Below are positions 54,028 to 61,718 of a stretch of DNA of 64,000 bases, piece after piece. The notes under the pieces were generated by a model. That model did not search any database. It was not told where the DNA came from and saw only the letters and a list, made by a program, of their open reading frames with translations. Each line of letters begins with the position of its first letter. The first letter of the stretch is position 1. The stretch is from Candidatus Adamsella avium (GTDB taxonomy: Bacteria; Cyanobacteriota; Vampirovibrionia; Gastranaerophilales; CAJFVJ01): positions 383,266-447,265 of the forward strand of contig CAJFVJ010000001.1 of the NCBI GenBank assembly GCA_904420445.1, given 5' to 3'. The translations under genes were made by a program, and so were the position numbers.

Positions 54028-55095
54028 TTATACTTCTACTGGTGTTTTTTCTTCTTCCTGCTGTTTTGGATTGTTTTTGTTTGTCAGTGTTTCTCTGATT
54101 GTATTTTCGATTTCTTCATATATATCAGGATTTTGTTCGAGGAATTCTTTTGCTTTTTCTCTTCCCTGTCCGATTTTTTCGTCGTTGTAGCTGAACCAGG
54201 TACCTGATTTTTTGATGATATCCATGTTTACTGCATAATCCAAAATGCATCCGGTTTTTGAGATACCTTTTCCGTAGATGATTTCAAATTCGGCTTTTCT
54301 AAACGGAGGAGCGACTTTATTTTTGACAACTTTCACTCTGACTTTATTTCCGAATTCTTCATCATTCTTTTTGAGTGTTTCTATTTTTCTTATTTCAAGT
54401 CTGACGCTTGCATAGTATTTCAGAGCGTTGCCGCCTGTTGTTGTTTCTGATGGTCCATACATGGCTGCTGCGCCGATTTTTTGTCTGAGCTGGTTGATAA
54501 AGATTACCGTTGTTCTTGTTTTGCTGACAATACCCGTGAGTTTTCTCAATGCCTGGCTCATAAGTCTTGCCTGCAAACCCATATGGCTGTCGCCCATATC
54601 ACCTTCTATTTCTGTTTTCGGAACAAGAGCTGCTACGGAGTCGATTACTATAACATCGATAGCGCCTGAGCGGACAAGTTCTTCGGTTATTTCGAGCGCT
54701 TGTTCTCCTGTGTCAGGTTGAGAAATCAGAAGTTCATCGACTTTTACTCCGAGGTTTTTGGCATATTCAGGGTCTAGAGCGTGTTCTGCGTCGACATAAG
54801 CTGCAAGACCTCCTTTTTTCTGGGCTTCTGCAACAATATGCTGAGCGAGTGTTGTTTTACCGCTGCTTTCAGGACCGTAGATTTCGATAATTCTTCCTCT
54901 GGGAACTCCTCCTATACCGAGAGCCATATCAAGCGGGAGAGCTCCTGTTGAGATTGATTCTACGTTGACGCCTGCTTTTTCTCCGAGGCACATAATAGAA
55001 CCTTTTCCAAAGTCCTTTTCTATTTTTTCAATAGCCATTTCAAGGGCTTTTTTACGTTCATCGGATACTTTTATTGTTTCTTCTTTTTTTGCCAT
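54028..55095 (-). CDS. recA: Recombinase RecA
   Basis: This 355-residue ATPase has Walker A '[11 protein letters not shown]', Walker B '[10 protein letters not shown]', the L1/L2 loops and an acidic C-terminal tail. It drives homologous recombination and the SOS response. I see no LexA-type palindrome in the 56 bases to the upstream CDF gene, so it may be part of that transcription unit or constitutively expressed. Confidence 0.97.
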   Translation of the reverse strand: MAKKEETIKVSDERKKALEMAIEKIEKDFGKGSIMCLGEKAGVNVESISTGALPLDMALGIGGVPRGRIIEIYGPESSGKTTLAQHIVAEAQKKGGLAAYVDAEHALDPEYAKNLGVKVDELLISQPDTGEQALEITEELVRSGAIDVIVIDSVAALVPKTEIEGDMGDSHMGLQARLMSQALRKLTGIVSKTRTTVIFINQLRQKIGAAAMYGPSETTTGGNALKYYASVRLEIRKIETLKKNDEEFGNKVRVKVVKNKVAPPFRKAEFEIIYGKGISKTGCILDYAVNMDIIKKSGTWFSYNDEKIGQGREKAKEFLEQNPDIYEEIENTIRETLTNKNNPKQQEEEKTPVEV

Positions 55096-55151
55096 TTTTT
55101 TATCCCCATTTTTTATTATTAATTATATTGTTGCATATTTTTTGAGTTGTT

Positions 55152-56951
55152 TCACTTTTCAATAAATCCGTCTTCTTTGATTATTGTCAGCTTGGTTATT
55201 TTATGACCGTCGACTTCGTTTATTACAAATTTTAGACCGTTTTCTTCGACTTCCTGATTTACTTCAGGTTCTCTTCCGAGGAGACCGAAGACGTATCCTC
55301 CGATTGTCTGGTAGTCATCTATTGAGAGGTCGAGGTCAAATTTTTTGTTGAGTTCTTCGATTTCCATTTTTGAGTTTACTTTCAGGGTTTTGTTATCAAC
55401 CTTGTAGTAGTCAGCTGATTCAACGGTATCGAATTCGTCATAGATTTCTCCTACGATTTCTTCGAGGATGTCTTCGAGAGTAACTATCCCCGCTACTCCT
55501 CCATGTTCGTCTATAACGAGTGCAAATTGAGTTTTTGTTGATGTAAATTCTGATAACAATTCGCTGATAGGTTTTGTTTCAGGGATAATGTGGAGTTCTC
55601 TGACGAGAGATTCGATGGTGACGTTTTCGTCTTTTGTTGCTTTGAGAACGTCTTTTGCGTTTATTACACCGATGACGTTGTCAACAACGTCTTTGTATAC
55701 AGGAATTCTTGTGTGTCCTGTTTCAATGATTAATTTTGTGAGTTCTTCTATAGAAGTTTCAGTATCAGCAAAGATAACGTTTGTTCTCGGAATCATAATT
55801 TCTGAGGCGACTGTTACCGTGAAGTCGAAGAATTTGTTGAGCATCTTTGCTTCATCGTTTGTCAGAATTTCGTTTTTGAGCCCTTCTTTAATAAGTTTTT
55901 CGAATTTATCTTTCCAGTTATCGCTTACGTCGTCTGCTATCATCTCGATAGTGATATCTGCCACACGTTTGATAACTTTTCTTATTTTATTTTCGACCTT
56001 CTGTGCTATATCGTCGGCTTCCTTCATCGGGATTTCAGGGTTAACTTCTATTTTCATATTGATTATGACTCCTGATGCGCCGAGGTCTATTGTTTTTAGG
56101 TCTACAAGCCTTGATACGCCATAGACATTATTTGTGATTTCAGTAATAAGTCTTTCGGTGTGAGGACCTGCACCTGCTGCCGTGAGTGAGTTGATGTTGT
56201 TTTTGATGAGATATCCGGCAAGGAACAGCAGGATAAGACCGATAATTATTGAAGCAACGGCATCAGGGATATATGCATATTTGTATGGCATTGCAAATTT
56301 TGAGATAGAAACCGCAATGAATGCGATGACAACACCCGAGAACGCTGCTGTATCTTCGTACCAGACAAATTTTGTTGTCGGACTTTTTATTTTTCTGATG
56401 AATTTTATTGAATGGATGAAATTCACAAGATTATTTGAAACAATTTTTTGTTCGGCTTCTTCAAGGACTGCTTTTGATGCGCTGACAACGGCCCATGCTT
56501 CAAAGCATGCACTGCCTACGAGTGTAATAGCAAGCCAGTGATAGTTATCTAACAGTTCTTTTGTTCCTTCTCCGTGGCTAAACAGTCTTTCAAGCCCGTG
56601 AGATATGGCGATAAATGTTGCTACGAGCATAAATATACTTGCAAGACCTGACCATATATTTGCTTCTAGTCCATAGCCAAAGGGGTGCATTTTGTCTGCG
56701 GGCCGGTTGCCTCTTTTTAGTCCGATGAGAAGGCAGACGCTGTTGAAGCCGTCGACAAGAGAGTGAATGGCTTCTGATAATAACGAGCTGCTTCGGGACA
56801 GCCACCAGCAGATAAATTTTATTGCTGATATTCCCAAATTTGCTGCGAGTGCTCTATATACTGCTTTTTTATTATGTTCAAAAGATGTTTTTTGAGTTGT
56901 TTGTTTTTCTGATGATTCTGTTTCGATACCGGTATACAGGTCTGATGACAT
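55152..56951 (-). CDS. CDF cation transporter fused to CBS pair and CorC domain
   Basis: This is a 599-residue fusion. Residues about 25-320 are a cation diffusion facilitator with six hydrophobic segments, the 'SLLSEAIHSLVDGFNSVCLLIG' first metal motif (H/D replace the usual HxxxD spacing) and the C-terminal cytoplasmic domain ('VIINMKIEVNPEIPMKEADDIA'). Residues about 375-510 are two CBS domains ('VIGVINAKDVL', 'EHGGVAGIVTLEDILEEIVGEI'), then a CorC/HlyC domain ('DDYQTIGGYVFGLLGREP'). CBS-CorC normally follows a DUF21 (CNNM/TlyC) membrane domain, for Mg2+ or Co2+; here a CDF takes that place. An adenosine-nucleotide-gated metal exporter is a plausible reading. Confidence 0.85.
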   Translation of the reverse strand: MSSDLYTGIETESSEKQTTQKTSFEHNKKAVYRALAANLGISAIKFICWWLSRSSSLLSEAIHSLVDGFNSVCLLIGLKRGNRPADKMHPFGYGLEANIWSGLASIFMLVATFIAISHGLERLFSHGEGTKELLDNYHWLAITLVGSACFEAWAVVSASKAVLEEAEQKIVSNNLVNFIHSIKFIRKIKSPTTKFVWYEDTAAFSGVVIAFIAVSISKFAMPYKYAYIPDAVASIIIGLILLFLAGYLIKNNINSLTAAGAGPHTERLITEITNNVYGVSRLVDLKTIDLGASGVIINMKIEVNPEIPMKEADDIAQKVENKIRKVIKRVADITIEMIADDVSDNWKDKFEKLIKEGLKNEILTNDEAKMLNKFFDFTVTVASEIMIPRTNVIFADTETSIEELTKLIIETGHTRIPVYKDVVDNVIGVINAKDVLKATKDENVTIESLVRELHIIPETKPISELLSEFTSTKTQFALVIDEHGGVAGIVTLEDILEEIVGEIYDEFDTVESADYYKVDNKTLKVNSKMEIEELNKKFDLDLSIDDYQTIGGYVFGLLGREPEVNQEVEENGLKFVINEVDGHKITKLTIIKEDGFIEK

Positions 56952-57121
56952 ATATTTTATGAATTCCTCGTTAAATATTATTTATGAAACTTATTAATGA
57001 TTTTGTATTTAGTTGTCTTTTTAAGTATCATTATATATAATATGCGCATGTTTTGTTAGTTTTGTAAAGAAATAGTAATATACTACTTTAGCTTAAAAAA
57101 TTAAGACAGGGAAACAGGAAG

Positions 57122-59008
57122 TTGAGAAAAGTTTTATACATCCGTTTTATAATTATATTATATATATTTGCGGGTATGTTTATTTTCTGTGCTCCTGTTT
57201 TGAGTGATACATTTGATGATGAGTTTATAAAAAACAAAAAGCTTGAGACCTCTATTGATTTGAAAAACGGAACAGAGTCCAACATTATGCCGCCTGAAAG
57301 TCAGGAGAAGGATAATAATGATGTAACAACGAATGATGCCGCTTCTGTTGAGAATAATCCTACAAGCCTGCCGCCCGTTGTTGGAGATGAGAAAACAGCT
57401 CAGGCAAATACCGGGTCTGAGCAGGAAGATTCTTTATCTGGAGATGATGGGGTTCCAAAACCTTTGTATAATGATAAAAAACAGGCGCTCAAACCTGATA
57501 ATTTTTATGATAATTTTGTTTTGGACACGACTTCTACGAAGCTGCCAAAAGGTAATCAAAATAATATATTTCTCCTCGGGCTAGTATCTATTGTTGTTGT
57601 GATTACATCTATTTTCTTGCTTGTGAACTTTATCCGTGCGCAGAAAGACCTTAATAAACAGCGTGAATTATTCCACAAAAACTTTGACCCTTTGAATATC
57701 CGTCAGGGATTTTTTTCTGCTGATTATGATATAAGGAATGCGAAAACAGACGGGATAGAAATTGTCAAAAGCACTCAGGCTCCATCAGATAATGAAAATA
57801 ATTTATCTGAAGATATGGTAGAGCCTGCTGAAGAACTTATGCCTGTAACTGCGTCTGCAGAAGTTGTGCCTTCTTCTCAGGAAGTTTCAGTTAAAGAAGA
57901 ATTTGTTGAACAACCTGCTCATGATGAGTTGTCTTATCAGCTGAAAGAAGCGAACAAGGTATTTGAAGAAAATCTCGAAGGAGAATTGCCGGAGGCTGTT
58001 TCACAGCAAAATGAAAACAAAGAAGATGTGTTGTCTGATGATGAGCTTGATTTTATTGATGCGATAAATAATTCTGATTCTGAGGACTCTTTGCAAACAA
58101 AAGAAGAGCTGTCTTTTGAAGAAGAGGATGAGAAACAAGAGGGCTTTAATCAGGATATTACCTCTGATGTCGTCGAAGATTCTCATCCTGTGCAGAGTGC
58201 TGTTGAAGAAGATGCTCTTTATGTTGAGGAGAAGGATATTCTTGTTGAGCCTGCAGCGTCATCCATGCAGGTTGAGCAACCTGAAGATTCTATCCCTCAG
58301 TCTGATGAAGAAGAACCGCTGCCATCTGATATTTTTGTTGAAGACATTCCTTCAGTAGTTGTTGAAAATCCTCAGGAAGAAATTATCACTGAAGATGAGG
58401 TAGTTGAAGAAGTTCCTGAGGTACTTCCTGATGAGGAAGTCGTTTTTATTCAGGAAGAAGTTGAACCGCCTGTTGAAGAAGCAGTTTCTTTAGAAACTCA
58501 GCAGGATGAAGAGGATATTATTCCAGTGCAGAATGTTGTCTTTGAGCAGGAAGTTTCTCAACCTTCTATTGAAGATATAAAGCAAGCAGCTGTTGAAGAT
58601 AAATCCCCTGAAAAAGTTATTGAGCAATCTGAAGTCCAAGAACATGAACCTTCGACAACAGTTGACATTCCTGTCTCTGCAAAAGAGGCTGAAGAAGAGA
58701 AACCCTCAGAACCTGAGAAAACAGAAGAAGAGAAAGCCCTTGAAAAATTTGACATTGTTGATGTTTGCAAAATAGATGACAATAAAGAAATACTTTTGAT
58801 AAAAGAAGGCTTCAGATATTCGTTTATGGCAAGAGTTTATACAGAAGTTTTCAAGCTGTTTGATATGAACCAGCCTGATAAGATAAACAGAATTAAAGAA
58901 ATTGATGAAAAACAGGGTGATAAACAGGTTTATATGATTAAAGGCGAGCAGCACCGTATTTTATTTGCCATGAATGATAAAGAAGCCAGTTTCATTATGG
59001 AGCTCTAA
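57122..59008 (+). CDS. Large acidic membrane protein of unknown function (628 aa)
   Basis: A TTG start with AGGAAG close by is used; it gives a signal-like helix (about 6-27). A second membrane helix lies at about 151-170 ('IFLLGLVSIVVVITSIFLLV'), then about 390 residues of acidic, low-complexity sequence with repeated 'VEE', 'PEE', 'EEV' motifs, then a conserved-looking C-terminal domain of about 85 residues ('VCKIDDNKEILLIKEGFRYSFMARVYTEVFKLF', read in pieces). The long acidic linker suggests a tether. The gene is coupled to the next (ATG one base into the stop). Confidence 0.7.
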   Translation: MRKVLYIRFIIILYIFAGMFIFCAPVLSDTFDDEFIKNKKLETSIDLKNGTESNIMPPESQEKDNNDVTTNDAASVENNPTSLPPVVGDEKTAQANTGSEQEDSLSGDDGVPKPLYNDKKQALKPDNFYDNFVLDTTSTKLPKGNQNNIFLLGLVSIVVVITSIFLLVNFIRAQKDLNKQRELFHKNFDPLNIRQGFFSADYDIRNAKTDGIEIVKSTQAPSDNENNLSEDMVEPAEELMPVTASAEVVPSSQEVSVKEEFVEQPAHDELSYQLKEANKVFEENLEGELPEAVSQQNENKEDVLSDDELDFIDAINNSDSEDSLQTKEELSFEEEDEKQEGFNQDITSDVVEDSHPVQSAVEEDALYVEEKDILVEPAASSMQVEQPEDSIPQSDEEEPLPSDIFVEDIPSVVVENPQEEIITEDEVVEEVPEVLPDEEVVFIQEEVEPPVEEAVSLETQQDEEDIIPVQNVVFEQEVSQPSIEDIKQAAVEDKSPEKVIEQSEVQEHEPSTTVDIPVSAKEAEEEKPSEPEKTEEEKALEKFDIVDVCKIDDNKEILLIKEGFRYSFMARVYTEVFKLFDMNQPDKINRIKEIDEKQGDKQVYMIKGEQHRILFAMNDKEASFIMEL

Positions 59009-60264
59009 TGCGTTTGAGATATTTTTTGAATATCTTTTTTGTTGTTTTCTGCTTGCTTTTGCTATCAGGTTGTTCAACAAAAGAAGAGGCAACCGTTATA
59101 AAATTCTCAAGCTGGGGGTCTGAGTCTGAGGTCAGAATTTTGCGCCCGTTGATAGCAGAGTTTGAGGAGAAAAATCCCGATATAAAAATAGAGTTTATTC
59201 ATATTCCAAAGAATTATTTTCAGAAGCTGCATCTTTTGTTTGCTTCAAATCTGGCGCCTGATGTAATTTTTGTGAATAATATAAACGGAATTATTTACGC
59301 CGATGCAGGTTTATTTGAAGATTTATCGCCTTATTTGGAGGCAAGTGAAGGAACAGACAGAGAGGATTTTTTTGAAAATTCTTTGAAAGCCTTCACTTAC
59401 AATGATAAATTGTATGCGCTGCCCCGTGATGTTTCGAATATTGTTGTGTTTTATAATAAAGATATTTTTTCACGCTGCGGTGTTGAACCGCCTTATGAAG
59501 AGTGGACGTTTGAAGATTTTTTGGAAAAGTCAAAGGCGCTTGTTAATTCAAAAAGTTGTTCTCAGAAGTGGGCTGTCGGGTTTGATGAACGGGCTGTCTT
59601 CTGGCTGCCTTTTTTGTGGAGCAATGGCGGGGGGATTTTATCTGAAGATTTGGAGAAGATTATTATTGCTGAAGAGGCGTCTGTAGAGGGATTAGAGTTT
59701 TATTCCGATTTGAGAAACAAATATCATCTTGCGCCAAGTGATGCTCAGAAGGGTAGTTTGAGCAATTCTCAGCTGTTTAAGCATGGGGATATCGCTATGC
59801 AGATATCAGGGAGGTGGAGTGTGCCGTTTTTTCGTAAAAATTTGGATTTTGACTGGGATATAGTTCCGTTTCCTTCATCAAAAAGAGGTTCTGTTGTTGA
59901 TGTTGACGCATCGGGTTGGGGGATTTCTGCCGGGTCAAAATACAAAGAGCAGGCATGGCGGTTTGTTGAGTTTATGGCGTCAGAGGAGGCTGTCAAAAAG
60001 ATGACTTCAAGCGGGCTGATTATTCCTGCGAGAGTGAGTGTTGCAAAGTCAGAGTTATTTCTTGATACGAAACAGAAGCCTGCCGGTTCAAAATATTTTG
60101 TAACGGCAATTGATACTGGAATTCCTACGCCTGCAAACAAGAATTATCAGGAGATACTTGATATTCTTGATAAAAGAATTGAATTACTTTTTTCAGGTAA
60201 AAAGCAGGCAAAAGAAGTTATTGATAAAGAATTGGAGGCTGAGCTTTCTGAATTGCTAGAATAG
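59008..60264 (+). CDS. ABC sugar-binding lipoprotein (extracellular solute-binding protein family 1)
   Basis: This 418-residue protein has a lipoprotein signal (FVVFCLLLLSGCS, lipobox LSGC) and the family 1 solute-binding fold ('IKFSSWGSESEVRILRPLIAEFEEKNPDIKIEF' region, 'LYALPRDVSNIVVFYNKDIF', 'DASGWGISAGSKYKEQAWRF', in short pieces). Such lipoproteins capture sugars outside the cytoplasmic membrane for an ABC importer. No permease or ATPase gene is nearby, so it is an orphan receptor. The start overlaps the stop of the acidic membrane protein by one base. Confidence 0.88.
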   Translation: MRLRYFLNIFFVVFCLLLLSGCSTKEEATVIKFSSWGSESEVRILRPLIAEFEEKNPDIKIEFIHIPKNYFQKLHLLFASNLAPDVIFVNNINGIIYADAGLFEDLSPYLEASEGTDREDFFENSLKAFTYNDKLYALPRDVSNIVVFYNKDIFSRCGVEPPYEEWTFEDFLEKSKALVNSKSCSQKWAVGFDERAVFWLPFLWSNGGGILSEDLEKIIIAEEASVEGLEFYSDLRNKYHLAPSDAQKGSLSNSQLFKHGDIAMQISGRWSVPFFRKNLDFDWDIVPFPSSKRGSVVDVDASGWGISAGSKYKEQAWRFVEFMASEEAVKKMTSSGLIIPARVSVAKSELFLDTKQKPAGSKYFVTAIDTGIPTPANKNYQEILDILDKRIELLFSGKKQAKEVIDKELEAELSELLE

Positions 60265-60326
60265 TTGATATTCGTTTTTTGTCATAGTATTATTATAGTT
60301 ATCGGATATTCTGGAGAACAATTTTT

Positions 60327-60575
60327 ATGGAACAAATAACAAAAACAGCTTCTGATTTGAATGAAAAAGCAGAAAACAGATACCAGCTTGTTTATGAGAT
60401 TGCTGATCTGGCAAAAAAAATGGTTGATGAATCTCTTTCAAGAAAAGTGAGAGAAGATGTTATGATTGGCGGATATGAACAATCTTTTGACCCTTCAATC
60501 AAAAAAGAAAAACCTGTTCAGCATGCAATTATGGTAAAAGCATCCGAATCTGATGATAACGGATTGGTCGGTTAG
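60327..60575 (+). CDS. rpoZ: Probable RNA polymerase omega subunit
   Basis: This 82-residue protein has the RpoZ core 'ENRYQLVYEIADLAKKMVDE' followed by 'KPVQHAIMVKASES', corresponding to the N-R-Y...A..A...KPV..AI pattern of cyanobacterial omega subunits. It is highly charged, helical and cytoplasmic. The family is short and weakly conserved, so confidence is moderate. It precedes a SIS-domain gene. Confidence 0.68.
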   Translation: MEQITKTASDLNEKAENRYQLVYEIADLAKKMVDESLSRKVREDVMIGGYEQSFDPSIKKEKPVQHAIMVKASESDDNGLVG

Positions 60576-60597
60576 AAAGATTTAGCAAGACGAAGTT

Positions 60598-61674
60598 ATG
60601 TTGGATGAAATAAAAGAACAGCCTCATATTCTTTCGAGGTTGCTTCGTCGTTTTTTTCGGGATGATTTTTCGATAAATTGTGATATTCCTCTTTCTGATG
60701 AAGAAATAAGAGGAATATCAGATATTACCGTTGTTGCAAGCGGGTCTTCGAAAAATGTCGGTGATGTTGCGGCATCGTATTTGCGCAGGTTTTTGAATAT
60801 TCCAGTGAGGGTTGAATTTTCGAGCGAGTTTTGCGCAGACAATTCTTTTATCTCTAAAACCAGTTTTGTTGTTGCGATATCTCAATCCGGGGAAACAACT
60901 GATACTTATGAAGCTCTTGAAGCAGCAGCAGAGAAAACAAAATATACGCTTGCTCTGACAAATAATTCTGAGTCACGTTTGCATAAGGCTTCTTCTTATC
61001 AAATTATGGTTGAGGCTGATAAGGAAAAGAGCATTGCGGCGACAAAAACAGTAACCGCTCAGTTGTTGTGTCTTATGGCATTTGGCTTGTTTTTGGCGTC
61101 AAAACGCAATGTTGAAAAATTATCCTTAGAAAAAACTGTGGCAGAACTGAGAAAATTGCCTGAAGGGATTGAGTCAATTCTCGAAAATTGTGGTGATATT
61201 CAAAAAACAGCAGAGAAAATAAACAAATCATCAGGAATTCTCTTTGTATCAAAAGGCAGCTGTGTGAATGCGCTGAGAGAGGGCGCTCTCAAGTTGAAGG
61301 AAACGAGTTATATAATGACGGAGGTTTTGCCATCAGGCGAGGCGTTGCATGGTCATTTTGCTCTGCTTGATAATACAAGAACCCTTGTTTCAGCAATTTT
61401 GGACGGTGTTTTCTATGATACGGAGGTTGAAAACACTTTATATATGAAAGAAAAAAGCGGAGCAAATCTCGTTGTCATAAAAAATGCTCAAAATAAAGAA
61501 ATTGAAGACAAGTTTGAAAAAGACCGTACGTACTTTATAAACATCCCCGGCGCAGAAGAGTATGTTGAGGTGTTTTATATTATCGTGGTCTGCCAGCTGC
61601 TGGCGTATTATATTTCGAGGTCTTTAGGGTTTGATATCAATCATCCGAGGTATTTATCAAAGGTCGTAAAATAA
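60598..61674 (+). CDS. SIS-domain sugar isomerase/deaminase-like protein
   Basis: This 358-residue protein has two SIS domains as in the isomerase half of GlmS, but no glutaminase domain. Motifs are 'VASGSSKNVGDVAASYL', 'SQSGETTDTYEAL' and 'PSGEALHGHF' (sugar-phosphate binding; catalytic Glu). It may interconvert fructose-6-phosphate and glucosamine-6-phosphate, or a related sugar, with ammonia. The ATG at 60598 lacks an obvious ribosome site. A terminator follows. Confidence 0.85.
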   Translation: MLDEIKEQPHILSRLLRRFFRDDFSINCDIPLSDEEIRGISDITVVASGSSKNVGDVAASYLRRFLNIPVRVEFSSEFCADNSFISKTSFVVAISQSGETTDTYEALEAAAEKTKYTLALTNNSESRLHKASSYQIMVEADKEKSIAATKTVTAQLLCLMAFGLFLASKRNVEKLSLEKTVAELRKLPEGIESILENCGDIQKTAEKINKSSGILFVSKGSCVNALREGALKLKETSYIMTEVLPSGEALHGHFALLDNTRTLVSAILDGVFYDTEVENTLYMKEKSGANLVVIKNAQNKEIEDKFEKDRTYFINIPGAEEYVEVFYIIVVCQLLAYYISRSLGFDINHPRYLSKVVK

Positions 61675-61702
61675 AAATAGCTCCCAAAATGGGAGCTATT
61701 TT
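61674..61702 (+). terminator. Terminator between the SIS gene and ileS
   Basis: Perfect 12-base stem AAAATAGCTCCC / GGGAGCTATTTT (loop AAAAT), usable in both directions for the convergent genes. Confidence 0.88.
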
Positions 61703-61718
61703 GGGTTGATTTCCAAAA

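Noticed and set aside
54028-55151. LexA box upstream of recA
   Set aside because: The 56 bases before recA are A/T runs without a dyad of the GAAC...GTTC or CTG...CAG type.
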